41,236 nucleotides of DNA from OMIS01 sp964443885 (GTDB taxonomy: Bacteria; Patescibacteriota; Microgenomatia; UBA1400; PJMF01). The stretch covers positions 1 to 41,236 of the forward strand of contig CAYUES010000004.1 in NCBI GenBank assembly GCA_964443885.1, given 5' to 3'. The notes beneath the pieces are model-generated. The model had not been told where the DNA came from. It saw only the letters and a list, made by a program, of their open reading frames with translations, and searched no databases. Shown in pieces: positions 30,584 through 39,072 of this stretch (its first letter is position 1; the number at the start of each line of letters is the position of its first letter). The position numbers and the translations under genes are program-made.

Positions 30584-30784
30584 AAGATTATTCTAGCAGA
30601 TGATAAAATTCTGTGGAGTATAAACGCACAGAAGTATATATACATGTAGCTAATTGCTAATGTTTTTAGATATTCCGAAGTTTTAAATTTAAAGAAAATT
30701 ACATTTGCTACAGCTGAGTAAATCAATGAAAAAACTGCTAGTAATCCTAGGTACACTCTCAAGTTAATTTCAAGTGGGATTAGT
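30580..30784 (-). pseudogene. Truncated second copy of the three-helix membrane protein
   Basis: The frame from LIPLEINLRVYLG to ILSSARIIL matches the intact paralog at 28.87-29.16 kb. Homology stops abruptly at 30784; the codon just upstream of the match is an in-frame TAA, so the first helix and its start codon are gone. A TTG at 30762 could still start a 60-residue product. The breakpoint coincides with the first ATTTCCA repeat that flanks the hairpin at 30.81 kb. Confidence 0.6.
30590..30598 (-). promoter_or_regulatory. Extended -10 box, leaderless start
   Basis: TGcTAGAAT ends 6 nt before the ATG at 30583. Confidence 0.45.
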
Positions 30785-30785
30785 T

Positions 30786-30848
30786 ATTTCCATGATCAGC
30801 CAAGTATATCACTCTTATGGATTACAATCCATAAGAGTGATATTTCCA
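30786..30848. repeat. Perfect 17-18-bp hairpin flanked by ATTTCCA repeats
   Basis: ATATCACTCTTATGGAT (30806-30822) is a perfect inverted repeat of ATCCATAAGAGTGATAT (30827-30843), with one more T-A pair inside and a loop of 2-4 nt. The direct repeat ATTTCCA lies at 30786-30792 and 30842-30848. Neither strand has a T-run after the stem, so a standard terminator is unlikely, though it sits 70 bp downstream of ileS. It may be a small mobile or recombination element. Confidence 0.55.
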
Positions 30849-30912
30849 CATTCGTACCAGATCTAAAAAACAATTTTTCTCTTTTCAGATTACTTATGTT
30901 TCAATTGAATAA

Positions 30913-33756
30913 TTAAAAAATTTTCAACTCACTGCCCTGCTCCAGCTTACTGTTTGTCTTCTGCTCCACCCACTTCTGCCAGTCACCACTTGGTATCGTT
31001 GGTACACTTACAGTTGCAGTATCACTCAAAGACATTCCAGCAGCTTTGCGCAAGTTTTGAATTGATCGCACTAACTCGCGGGCTTCACCTTCAGCTTTTA
31101 GTTCAGGAGTCAAAGTAGTATCAAGCGTGACAGTTGTTTCACTGCCCCTTTCCCAGTTCACACTCTTTACATTGACTTCAGACATCAAGACTTCCAGCAC
31201 TGCATCACTTGGTTTTTCGTGCTGTGTTGTGACAGTCACACTTGCTAGTGGTTGGCGTACTTTGACACCAGATTCTTGGCGTTGTGCTAATGTTTTCTCT
31301 ACCACTTCACGTACCACAGTCATACTGTCTTCAAGTTTTTTATCAGCAAACTTGGCCAACTCTGCTGGCCAATCAGTGTGGTGAATACTTGCACTTTCAT
31401 CTACTAAAGTCTGATAGACGAGCTCACTAAAGAACGGTGTAAATGGTGCAGCCAGTTGTGCCAATCGCACCAACACACTGCCATACAAATGCAGTGAATC
31501 TGCTTTGCCCTCACCATCGCGCATTTGATCGCGTGAACGGCGGACGTACCAGTTGGAAAGATCAGAAATAAACGCCATGATCGCGCGTGAAGCTCGCACC
31601 ACATCGTAGTTATCCATCGCGGTTGTGACTTCACCAGTCACTGTACCAAGTCTACTCCAGATCCAGCGATCCATTTCGGTGGCTGGTTTTGGTTCTTTGG
31701 TCAAATCTACTGCTGTTTCACCTGCATTTAATTTATAGAAAGAAATACAGTTCCACCAAATCACAAAGATTTTTTTGCGGATTTCATTGACATCATTTTC
31801 TGAGAAGTTTAAGTTCTCGCCACGCATCACTGGTGAACTCATCAGGTACAAGCGCAAACTATCAGAACCGATTTCATTGATGATCTTCATTGGATCAGGG
31901 TAGTTTTTCTTGGACTTGGACATTTTATTGCCGTCTTCTGCGAGCACCGTGCCAGTTGTGAGCGTATTCTCTACCGCCAGTTTGCCAAAGACACCGACAG
32001 ACATCACATGCATGGTGTAGAACCAAGCGCGAGTTTGCGCGATATACTCACTGACGAACTGTGCTGGATACGTAGACTCAAATACTTCTTTGTTTTCAAA
32101 TGGATAGTGTTTAGAAGCAAATGGCATTGAGCCAGATTCTACCCAACAGTCGAAAACTTCTTTGGTTCGCTTGCCTTTGAGTGTTTTTGCATCGTCTACC
32201 CAAACTTCGATGTGATCTAAGAATTCGCGATGAATGTCTGTGAGACCCTCAACTTGTGAAGGATCGACTGCCCATTTCTTGAATTCTTCGATCGAGCCCA
32301 CGATGCGGCGTTGCTTGGCAGGTTTGCCTTTTTCATCGGTCACGTCAGCTTCCCAAATTGGCATTGGTGTTCCCCAATAGCGAGAACGAGAGATGTTCCA
32401 ATCTGGTGCAGTCTCGACACCTTTACCAAAGCGACCTTGTTTCAAGTGCTCTGGGTACCAGTTCATAAATGCATTTTGTGCTAATAACTGTGGTTTGAAT
32501 TTTTGGACATCGATGAACCAAGCTGGCAGTGGCGCATAGTACAACCGAGTACTACAGCGGTAACATTCTGCAACACTGTGGGTGTGTGGATCTTCGCGGT
32601 ACATCAAGCCACGACTCGCTAAGTCTTCGTTGATCAATGGATTAGCTTTGAGGATAAACATGCCAGCCCAAGGAGTCACTTCAGGCTTGAACTTGCCTTC
32701 TTCATCAACGTGCTCAACCATCTGGATGTTCTGCTCTTGCATGACTTTAAAGTCTTCTTCTCCGTAGACAGCGAGGGTAACAACACCAGTTCCTTCTTCT
32801 GCTGTGACGAATGGATCGGCGACGATTACGCCAGCGCGCTTGCCTTCACGATCAGGATAGAAATCAAAGTGCAGTTCAAACTCAAACTGTTCGAGCTCTG
32901 AGCCTTTGTAAGTTGCGACGACTTCATATGGAGAATCTGTCAGCATTTTTAATGCTGTGTCAGCTAAGATGTAAAACTCATTGTTTTGTTTGGCTTTAAC
33001 GTACTGAAGTTCAGGATTTACTGTCAAAGCAGGAGTGGCCAGTTTATTCCATGGCGTGGTTGACCAGGCTAGGATAAATGTTGGCTCATCTTTTGGAGTG
33101 TTTTTGATTTTATATTTATAGGTATTGGAAGGTTCAGTTACTTCGCGGTAACTGTTGTCCATGGCGATCTCAAAATTTGAGAGCGGTGTGGCACAGCGTG
33201 GACAGTACAAAATCACTTTGCGACCTTCGTAAACCAAGCCTTTTTCCCAGAGCTCTTTGAAACCCCACCAGACACTTTCCATGTATGAAGTATCCATGGT
33301 TTTATAGTTGTGTTCAAAGTCGACCCAGCGGCCTAAGCGACCGATGATCTTTTCCCACTCTTTATCCAAACGAAGTACTTCTGCACGGCAAGCAGCGTTG
33401 AATTTATCGATGCCAAGTGCTTCGATGCCTTTTTTGCCACCCTTGATATCAAGCTGTTTCTCGATCATGTTTTCGATTGGTAAACCGTGACAATCCCAAC
33501 CCCAGATGCGTTCCACGCGGTAGCCTTTCATTGTCCAGTAGCGTGGAATGACGTCTTTACTAGTTGAGCCGAGCAAGTGGCCGTAGTGTGGCATACCTGT
33601 CGCAAATGGAGGGCCATCGTAGAACACGTATTGTTTGTCTTCTGGTCTCATCTCAACTGATTTTTCAAACGCTTTTGTGTCTGTCCAGAACTGCAAAACT
33701 TCCTCTTCCATCGCAGGGAGGTTTACTGATTTTGGTAGTTGTTTGACTTTGTTCAT
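30913..33756 (-). CDS. ileS: Isoleucyl-tRNA synthetase (IleS2-like)
   Basis: A 947-residue class I synthetase. The ATP site is HYGH at 57-60 (GPPFATGMPHYGHLLGST) and KMSKS at about 609-613 (DGNKMSKSKKNYPDP). The PHYGHL form, CHGLPIE and the text VILYCPRCATPLSNFEIAM fit the IleS2 branch shared with eukaryotes, which tends to be mupirocin resistant. The editing (CP1) domain lies between, the tRNA-binding anticodon domain after. It is shorter than typical IleS2 proteins at the C-terminus. Expression should be controlled by the T-box riboswitch upstream. AGAAAAGAAAATT before the ATG is a weak ribosome binding site. Confidence 0.96.
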   Translation of the reverse strand: MNKVKQLPKSVNLPAMEEEVLQFWTDTKAFEKSVEMRPEDKQYVFYDGPPFATGMPHYGHLLGSTSKDVIPRYWTMKGYRVERIWGWDCHGLPIENMIEKQLDIKGGKKGIEALGIDKFNAACRAEVLRLDKEWEKIIGRLGRWVDFEHNYKTMDTSYMESVWWGFKELWEKGLVYEGRKVILYCPRCATPLSNFEIAMDNSYREVTEPSNTYKYKIKNTPKDEPTFILAWSTTPWNKLATPALTVNPELQYVKAKQNNEFYILADTALKMLTDSPYEVVATYKGSELEQFEFELHFDFYPDREGKRAGVIVADPFVTAEEGTGVVTLAVYGEEDFKVMQEQNIQMVEHVDEEGKFKPEVTPWAGMFILKANPLINEDLASRGLMYREDPHTHSVAECYRCSTRLYYAPLPAWFIDVQKFKPQLLAQNAFMNWYPEHLKQGRFGKGVETAPDWNISRSRYWGTPMPIWEADVTDEKGKPAKQRRIVGSIEEFKKWAVDPSQVEGLTDIHREFLDHIEVWVDDAKTLKGKRTKEVFDCWVESGSMPFASKHYPFENKEVFESTYPAQFVSEYIAQTRAWFYTMHVMSVGVFGKLAVENTLTTGTVLAEDGNKMSKSKKNYPDPMKIINEIGSDSLRLYLMSSPVMRGENLNFSENDVNEIRKKIFVIWWNCISFYKLNAGETAVDLTKEPKPATEMDRWIWSRLGTVTGEVTTAMDNYDVVRASRAIMAFISDLSNWYVRRSRDQMRDGEGKADSLHLYGSVLVRLAQLAAPFTPFFSELVYQTLVDESASIHHTDWPAELAKFADKKLEDSMTVVREVVEKTLAQRQESGVKVRQPLASVTVTTQHEKPSDAVLEVLMSEVNVKSVNWERGSETTVTLDTTLTPELKAEGEARELVRSIQNLRKAAGMSLSDTATVSVPTIPSGDWQKWVEQKTNSKLEQGSELKIF

Positions 33757-33768
33757 AATTTTCTTTTC

Positions 33769-33891
33769 TAATGATTTGTCTGTTATGCGGTCGGCAGCAA
33801 TTCTGCCTTGGTGAACTCGCTATTCATAGCTTATTGCTTCTTCTAGTTACTATGACGCTCGTTCAACATCCGCCTATCAGTCAAATCATTA
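33769..33891 (-). other. Second inverted-repeat element in the ileS leader
   Basis: The 163 bp between the T-box terminator and ileS have no open frame of note. TAATGATTTG (33769-33778) is a perfect 10-bp inverted repeat of CAAATCATTA (33882-33891). Inside are GGCAG-aattg-CTGCC-type and GCTAT-ATAGC stems. This may be a further leader structure, reached only when the T-box reads through. Confidence 0.32.
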
Positions 33892-33919
33892 CAACTTTAT
33901 ATTTCCTGATTTTAGTAAT

Positions 33920-33964
33920 AAAAAAACCCTCACCATCCACCAAAATTTGGTAAATGATGAGGGT
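33920..33964 (-). terminator. Intrinsic terminator of the ileS T-box
   Basis: ACCCTCATCATTTACC pairs with GGTGGATGGTGAGGGT (16 bp with G-U pairs, loop AAATTTT), followed by a run of seven T. It competes with the T-box antiterminator. Confidence 0.92.
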
Positions 33965-34165
33965 TCTCTCGAACGGTACCACCTCGTACTTTAACTTCTC
34001 TCCAGCGATTACGGGCTTACCCGGCGCGGTCTACTGTAATTTGCGATTCAATTAAACTGCAAAAACTTCTTCGCGCAGCGCTCTTTTGCAAGATCATTCA
34101 GTGATAGCTGAACAAATACGCCGTAGCTGTATTTTCAGCTGAAAGTACGTATTTGTCAATGATTC
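33920..34165 (-). promoter_or_regulatory. T-box riboswitch of ileS
   Basis: Read on the minus strand. The antiterminator is complete: GAGG, bulge TGGTACC, hairpin GTTC-GAGA-GAAC, then CCTC (33985-33959). CCTC is also the 5' arm of a strong terminator (next entry), so the two folds exclude each other. TGGT would pair with ACCA at the end of uncharged tRNA, fitting A73 of tRNA-Ile. Stem I is built from ATCATT/AATGAT (34163-34158, 34098-34093), AAATACG/CGTATTT and AGCTG/CAGCT. An Ile codon ATC followed by A lies at 34105-34103 on the 3' side, also in the loop of TTCAG-ctatca-CTGAA. Uncharged tRNA-Ile should switch on ileS. Confidence 0.9.
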
Positions 34166-34166
34166 T

Positions 34167-34172
34167 ATTCTA
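34167..34172 (-). promoter_or_regulatory. -10 box of the ileS leader
   Basis: TAGAAT within TATAGAAT on the minus strand. Transcription would begin about 7 nt later, just before the 5' strand of stem I. Confidence 0.45.
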
Positions 34173-34191
34173 TAGAACAAAATATATCAGT

Positions 34192-34974
34192 TTAGGCTGC
34201 TCGCTTAGGTTGTTCTGCTTGTTTTTTAGTTTCAATATCGTACATGACTAGTTCATCTTGACCAAAATCATCGTCAATCGTCTCTTCCGGATAAGGTGAT
34301 GATTTTTTACTCAGCATAAAAAGAGTTGCCGTTCTCTCTCCTATGGAATAGTTGGCTCGATAGGAAATTTTTAAGTGTGGCTGTACCGCTTCTTGCCACT
34401 CTCTTAATGTTCGAGGAAAACTGCTGACACCCATACCAATTCGAGCTTTAAATTTATGCCAAAATTTTGCACGAAGTTTAACGACAGCCATAAGTGCAAC
34501 CCCATCATCAGCTAAAACTTCTGAAAGACCAGTTAAAAATTCAGTCAGCGCTGTATCATCCATAAACTCAGTTACGTGATCCAAAACAATCATTTTCACC
34601 GAGTTGGGCGGTACCATTACTTCACCATTTTGTTCTGCGGTAGCAATATTTTTTAAATCAATTTTCCGAAAAAGATTTTTTTCTTCTGGTTTTAAAATCG
34701 TTGCAGGTTCGTCATTAAAGTCAAAGTAACGGAGTTGATCGGTGGGAAATTGAATAAACTGAGCTAATTTTTGAAAACCCTCAATATTTTCTCGGGCAGG
34801 GAAAAAACCACCGAGTATACAAAGCTGATCAGGGCTCTGTTTTTCAAATTCTGGATTAAAAGGTTTGATGACTTTATCAATTAAATATCGATATGCAATT
34901 TCTACTTTTCCAAACAAATGCATCTCTTTAGTTTTAAAGTAATCGGCAGAATTCTCAATTTTTGGCTCTGACAT
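34192..34974 (-). CDS. Class I methyltransferase-like protein
   Basis: About 260 residues. The order LCILGGFFPARENIEGF (site of the SAM loop), LRYFDFNDEPA (acidic end of the second strand), VKMIVLDHVTEFMDD (fourth strand) and LTGLSEVLADDGVALMAVV (fifth strand) fits a Rossmann-type methyltransferase. The first loop lacks the usual GxGxG, so SAM binding is uncertain. A C-terminal acidic tail ends in a basic stretch. The start at 34974 is chosen over one 45 nt upstream because TGCTATTCT ends exactly 7 nt before it. It is monocistronic, upstream of the ileS leader on the same strand. Confidence 0.6.
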   Translation of the reverse strand: MSEPKIENSADYFKTKEMHLFGKVEIAYRYLIDKVIKPFNPEFEKQSPDQLCILGGFFPARENIEGFQKLAQFIQFPTDQLRYFDFNDEPATILKPEEKNLFRKIDLKNIATAEQNGEVMVPPNSVKMIVLDHVTEFMDDTALTEFLTGLSEVLADDGVALMAVVKLRAKFWHKFKARIGMGVSSFPRTLREWQEAVQPHLKISYRANYSIGERTATLFMLSKKSSPYPEETIDDDFGQDELVMYDIETKKQAEQPKRAA

Positions 34975-34981
34975 CTTTTTA

Positions 34982-34990
34982 AGAATAGCA
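34982..34990 (-). promoter_or_regulatory. Extended -10 box, leaderless start
   Basis: TGcTATTCT ends 7 nt before the ATG at 34974. Confidence 0.48.
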
Positions 34991-35128
34991 TACTGGGTGA
35001 TTAAAGGGGATAACACCATTGTATCGTCTAAAACGACACTCCAAACATGTATTTAAGTTTGGTGTACCCTTAATACTCTCTTACATACTCTTTACAACGT
35101 TTTTGCCTTGCCCAGCTAGGATAACTCT

Positions 35129-35599
35129 ATGAAAAGATTACAACGTCTGGTACCACATTACTTTCAAAAAGAACCGATCTCACAGATTACCAATAGAAAT
35201 CTTTTGCATCATATCAATCAAATTAAAAGCCTTCCGACTGCCCAAGACGCAATCAACTACGCACTTGAAGTACTCGCAACAAAGTATGAGTCAAAAAGTT
35301 TTGAATCGGTCATTTATCTGCACAAATTATTTGATCGTGATCCAAATAAACTCTGGACACGCAGTGGTTTTATGCACTGTACCCAGCAAAATTACTTATT
35401 GCGAATTCTGCTTGTCAAAGGCAATAAAATCGCCGATCAGAATATCCAACTTGGCTACAGCTATGTCTGGCATGTTTCACCGCATCAGTTTCTGATTGTG
35501 CACTATAAAGGCCAAGATATTGCTCTCGATCCGTGGAACTACGGTCGTGGTGCCAATGTGGGCAAGTTCGCGACAGGCTTTGGAATGAGTAGGTTGTAG
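35129..35599 (+). CDS. Transglutaminase-like cysteine protein
   Basis: A 156-residue soluble protein. Residues 80-97 (GFMHCTQQNYLLRILLVK) place Cys84 at the start of a helix; HVSPHQFLIVHYKGQDIALDPW (115-136) follows with a His (115 or 119) and Asp134 at the spacing of the transglutaminase-like Cys-His-Asp triad (the C-x..-H-x..-DP pattern). Such folds act as peptidases or amide-transfer enzymes. There is no signal peptide, so a cytoplasmic role is expected. It is convergent with ftsZ, the stop codons touching (35599/35600). TAGGAT lies 6 nt before the ATG and may serve as -10 box or, in part, as Shine-Dalgarno. Confidence 0.68.
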   Translation: MKRLQRLVPHYFQKEPISQITNRNLLHHINQIKSLPTAQDAINYALEVLATKYESKSFESVIYLHKLFDRDPNKLWTRSGFMHCTQQNYLLRILLVKGNKIADQNIQLGYSYVWHVSPHQFLIVHYKGQDIALDPWNYGRGANVGKFATGFGMSRL

Positions 35600-36883
35600 T
35601 TATTTGCGTTTGCGCAAAAATGCAGGGATCTCGAACTCGTCTTCAAAAGAGGCATCCATCCCCATCACTGGTTTGGGAGCTTTCTTTTCTTCTTGCTCAT
35701 CTTCGAAGGCTTGAGACTTCACGTAGGGTTGGTTTTGAGCACTCGTTTGAATTTCATTCATGGTGAGTGGCTGCGTAAAACCTTGTGGGGCGCGGTCAAT
35801 AAGGCTTGGTTGTGGTTGCTCTTCAGGCTCACTGCGGCGTGATGGGGCCGGCTGAGGGGTCAAGCGACGGTTTGACTCACGGCCAAATGCGCCAAACATA
35901 TTGCGATTGCCCGCATAGCCCATCTGGGAAGGATTGAAGCCGGTGGCGATCACACTAATCTTGATCTTGTTACCCATTTCTTCGTTGATAGTTGCTCCAA
36001 AAATCACGTTGGCATCTGGATCGGCAGCCGCCGAGATAATACTTGATGCATCAGAAACTTCTGACATTGTCATGTCTGCACCACCAATAATATTAAAGAG
36101 AATTCCCTTTGCGCCATCGATCGAAACTTCAAGGAGTGGTGAGGCCACTGCCATTCGTGCCGCGGTCGCTGCCCGGTTTTCACCACTGGCTTCACCGATG
36201 CCCATCAAAGCAGATCCAGACTCACTCATGATGGTTTTGACGTCTGCAAAGTCGACGTTGATCAAACCTGGCACCGTAATCAAATCTGAGATTCCTTGGA
36301 CGCCTTGGCCCAGCACGTTGTCTGCCAGTCTAAAGGCATCGAGTAACGTCATTTTTTTATCAATCACGTCCATCAGACGTTGGTTGGGAATCACAATTAA
36401 GGTATCAACCGAGCCAGAAAGATTTGCAATCCCCTCCTCGGCGGCGCGCATCCGGCGGACGCCTTCAAACGTAAACGGCTTGGTGACAACGGCCACGGTC
36501 AGCGCGCCAGCTTCTTTGGCAATCTCGGCAATAATTGGTGAAGCACCAGTGCCAGTGCCGCCACCCATACCGGCAGTGATAAACACCATGTCGGTATCAA
36601 ATAGTAAATCCTTGAGCTTTTCGTAGGATTCTTCGGCGGCAGTACGGCCGACATCTGGATCGGCACCAGAACCTAAACCTTTGGTAAAGTTACTACCGAT
36701 TTGAATCTTGGTATCAGCTTTTGAGGTGAGCAGCGCTTGGGCGTCAGTGTTAACCGCAATGAACTCAACACCCTGAATTTGGTTCGAGTTGATCATCGAG
36801 TTGACAGCATTTCCGCCACCACCACCGACACCAATTACTTTGATTTTTGCGAAGGTAGTGTTGCTGGGTTTAACTAATGCCAT
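35600..36883 (-). CDS. ftsZ: Cell division protein FtsZ
   Basis: A 427-residue tubulin-like GTPase. KVIGVGGGGGNAVN binds nucleotide at the start, the signature GGGTGTG is at 107-113, and the T7 loop region NVDFADVKTIMSESG supplies catalysis to the neighbouring subunit. After a Pro/Gln-rich linker (about 335-410), the conserved C-terminal peptide EFEIPAFLRKRK docks FtsA. FtsZ forms the division ring. It is the last gene of the wall/division cluster, 93 nt after ftsA, and probably has its own promoter in that gap (TGAGAATAT, 6 nt before the ATG). Confidence 0.98.
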   Translation of the reverse strand: MALVKPSNTTFAKIKVIGVGGGGGNAVNSMINSNQIQGVEFIAVNTDAQALLTSKADTKIQIGSNFTKGLGSGADPDVGRTAAEESYEKLKDLLFDTDMVFITAGMGGGTGTGASPIIAEIAKEAGALTVAVVTKPFTFEGVRRMRAAEEGIANLSGSVDTLIVIPNQRLMDVIDKKMTLLDAFRLADNVLGQGVQGISDLITVPGLINVDFADVKTIMSESGSALMGIGEASGENRAATAARMAVASPLLEVSIDGAKGILFNIIGGADMTMSEVSDASSIISAAADPDANVIFGATINEEMGNKIKISVIATGFNPSQMGYAGNRNMFGAFGRESNRRLTPQPAPSRRSEPEEQPQPSLIDRAPQGFTQPLTMNEIQTSAQNQPYVKSQAFEDEQEEKKAPKPVMGMDASFEDEFEIPAFLRKRK

Positions 36884-36976
36884 AGCGATATATTCTCAAG
36901 TGTATCATTTCCTATCAAAAACTAAAGAGCTGTTTGGATGAATACTACACCTGCTGTTATAGATGTTGCTTTCTAG

Positions 36977-38284
36977 TTATGGAAGTAGAGATTTTATAAA
37001 CTCTACTCCTTTTTGTACGATGCCTGTTATAGAACTACCTTTGAACATTGAACCAAGTGAGTGAGTGGTTTTAACTTGTTCGCCGCCTTGGGCTTTGCCG
37101 TACATCAATAAGCCAATACTGGTAGCAAACGAAGGTTTGTGAATGTCGCCTGTCAGACCGCTCAATTCGGTCGGCATCCCGATCCGAGCTGGTAACTTCA
37201 GTTCTTGGCGTGCGACGTTGGTAATCTCGGCTGTCTCTGCCCCACCACCAGTCAGGACCACGCCTGCGGGGATTTTATTTAAAACATCTTGGGCGTCGAG
37301 TTTCTCTTGCACCAAAGAAAAGATCTCTTGCATGCGCGGAACCATGATTCCTTCGATAATCGTTTTCTTGGAAAGGACTTCGGTATTTTGGTGCATCGTC
37401 AGATCAGCTAGGTTGAGTTCATCAGCTCTGCGTTTGCGCTCTTGATAGTCTGACTTGGCTTCACCAGCGTGAGGCTTGATTGCTTCTTCTTTATATCCTG
37501 AAAGTGAGAGTTTTACTTTTTCAGCAACATCGATGCTGACGCGACAACCAAGTGCGATATCTTGAGTAATATGTCGAGCACCAATTGGTAACGAAGCCGA
37601 GTAGACAAGCGCGCCATCAACATAGGCACAGACAGACGTTGAGCCAGCTCCAATATCGATCAAAGCAACACCGAGTTCTTTTTCAGTTTCAGATAAGACT
37701 ACTTCAGCTGCAGAGATTCCAGAGAACACAAAACCACGAACGGTCAGCCCGAGATCTTCCATGCACTTTTGGATATTACGTAACGTCACGTTCATTGCAG
37801 TTACGATGTGGGCTTCTGCCTCGAGACGAACGCCAGTCATGCCGATTGGATCTTTAATGCCATCTTGTGAATCAACTTTAAAGTAGTTAGGAATGACGTG
37901 AATAACTTCTTTGTCAGATGGGAGTGAAATGGCACGGGCAGCTTCGATGACGCGATTGACATCGGTGCGCGTGATTTCTTGATCTGGTGAAGCGACCGCG
38001 ACGACACCTTTGGAGTTGAGTGAGGCAATGTGATTGCCAGCGACTGAAACATAGACACTACTGACTTCCAGGCCAGCCATCCGTTCGGCGCCATCGAGAC
38101 TTTCATTGATAGTGCTGAGGACTTGTTCCAGATCAATGATCTGACTTTTCTTCATGCCGCGCGCAGGCACTGCCGAAACACCAAGCACTTTGAGTGCTTT
38201 TGTCTCACCATCCACCTTACCGATCAGCGTCACGCATTTATCAGTTCCAATGTCGATTCCTGTTATTATTGTGTCTGAAGGCAT
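36977..38284 (-). CDS. ftsA: Cell division protein FtsA
   Basis: About 435 residues of actin-like ATPase. IITGIDIGTDKCVTLIG is the phosphate-1 motif, SVYVSVAGNHI and the SHS2-like domain follow, GVALIDIGAGSTSVCAYVDG is phosphate 2, and GVVLTGGGAE is the adenosine motif. The C-terminus (SITGIVQKGVEFIKSLLP) is the amphipathic membrane helix. FtsA tethers FtsZ to the membrane. I start at the ATG at 38284; an ATG seven codons earlier (38305) is also in frame but gives a non-conserved extension overlapping nothing useful. It follows ftsQ by 23 nt. Confidence 0.97.
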   Translation of the reverse strand: MPSDTIITGIDIGTDKCVTLIGKVDGETKALKVLGVSAVPARGMKKSQIIDLEQVLSTINESLDGAERMAGLEVSSVYVSVAGNHIASLNSKGVVAVASPDQEITRTDVNRVIEAARAISLPSDKEVIHVIPNYFKVDSQDGIKDPIGMTGVRLEAEAHIVTAMNVTLRNIQKCMEDLGLTVRGFVFSGISAAEVVLSETEKELGVALIDIGAGSTSVCAYVDGALVYSASLPIGARHITQDIALGCRVSIDVAEKVKLSLSGYKEEAIKPHAGEAKSDYQERKRRADELNLADLTMHQNTEVLSKKTIIEGIMVPRMQEIFSLVQEKLDAQDVLNKIPAGVVLTGGGAETAEITNVARQELKLPARIGMPTELSGLTGDIHKPSFATSIGLLMYGKAQGGEQVKTTHSLGSMFKGSSITGIVQKGVEFIKSLLP

Positions 38285-38307
38285 AGTATCTCTACAGCAT
38301 ATCAAAA

Positions 38308-39072
38308 TTATTGCTGTATGCGTAGTACTGGCAAGTCAAAGCGCACATCAATTTCCTTGATAGTTGCTTTCTTTTCCTGATATTCAGGTGAAGAAACAAT
38401 CACTGCCAGTTTACGAACGGCTACAGCGGGATTAGTACAATCCAGAATAGCTGTTTGCTGCTCACCATTCATAATAAGCGTAATTGTATCTTTGTCAACC
38501 CAACTGACTTTAGATTGCAGTAGGTTGTGTACGGTCAAAGCCTTAGCCAGATTTTTTATGCAGTCATGAACGTTGGTTTGCACTTGAGTTTCCGACGCTA
38601 AGATTTGTTCAAGTGGTGGTATAACTGCTACTTCAATTGGAGCAGCTAAGTTTGATTCTTCAAAGACACGCCCAGCTTCACTGATCGTGAGTTTACGCTC
38701 TGGAGTGGTGAGCTGATACGCCAGAGGCTGCATGCTAAATTCTAGATGCAGTTTATTGGGCAGTTCTTTTTTGACTTGCGTGAGCAGAATTGGGAGCGGA
38801 AATGGCGTTGTTTCTAGAACTGTTGTGTAGTCATAGCCAAAGATCGGCAGCCCATGGAAGTTTGTTGTGTACGTAGTCAAGTTTTCTGGGCAGCTTCGTC
38901 CATCTAGTACACACGCAACTTGGCTAACCTGAAAAAATTGTTGCAACCAAAAAATAGCACCAATCACCACAATCACAAGCAACCCCATGCCCCAAAATGG
39001 CGACTTGCTAAGAGCAAGCAGTTTTTCTGATCGATTTTTTTTACTTTGTGGCGAATTTCTGTGCGAGCGCAT
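38308..39072 (-). CDS. ftsQ: Cell division protein FtsQ-like
   Basis: A 254-residue bitopic protein: basic cytoplasmic N-terminus (SHRNSPQSKKNRSEK), one membrane helix (FWGMGLLVIVVIGAIFWLQQFF), then an outer POTRA-like region (VSQVACVLDGRSCPENL onward) and a beta domain ending in IDVRFDLPVLRIQQ. Sequence similarity to FtsQ is low; the position between murG and ftsA and the topology make the call. The outer domain holds several Cys (ACVLDGRSCP, HDCIK, LDCTN) that could pair. It overlaps murG by 32 nt, and GATAAT 7 nt before the ATG may be an internal promoter. Confidence 0.85.
   Translation of the reverse strand: MRSHRNSPQSKKNRSEKLLALSKSPFWGMGLLVIVVIGAIFWLQQFFQVSQVACVLDGRSCPENLTTYTTNFHGLPIFGYDYTTVLETTPFPLPILLTQVKKELPNKLHLEFSMQPLAYQLTTPERKLTISEAGRVFEESNLAAPIEVAVIPPLEQILASETQVQTNVHDCIKNLAKALTVHNLLQSKVSWVDKDTITLIMNGEQQTAILDCTNPAVAVRKLAVIVSSPEYQEKKATIKEIDVRFDLPVLRIQQ

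Noticed and set aside
30806..30843. Perfect hairpin as an intrinsic terminator of ileS
   Set aside because: Neither strand shows a T-run after the stem, so I list it as a repeat element instead.
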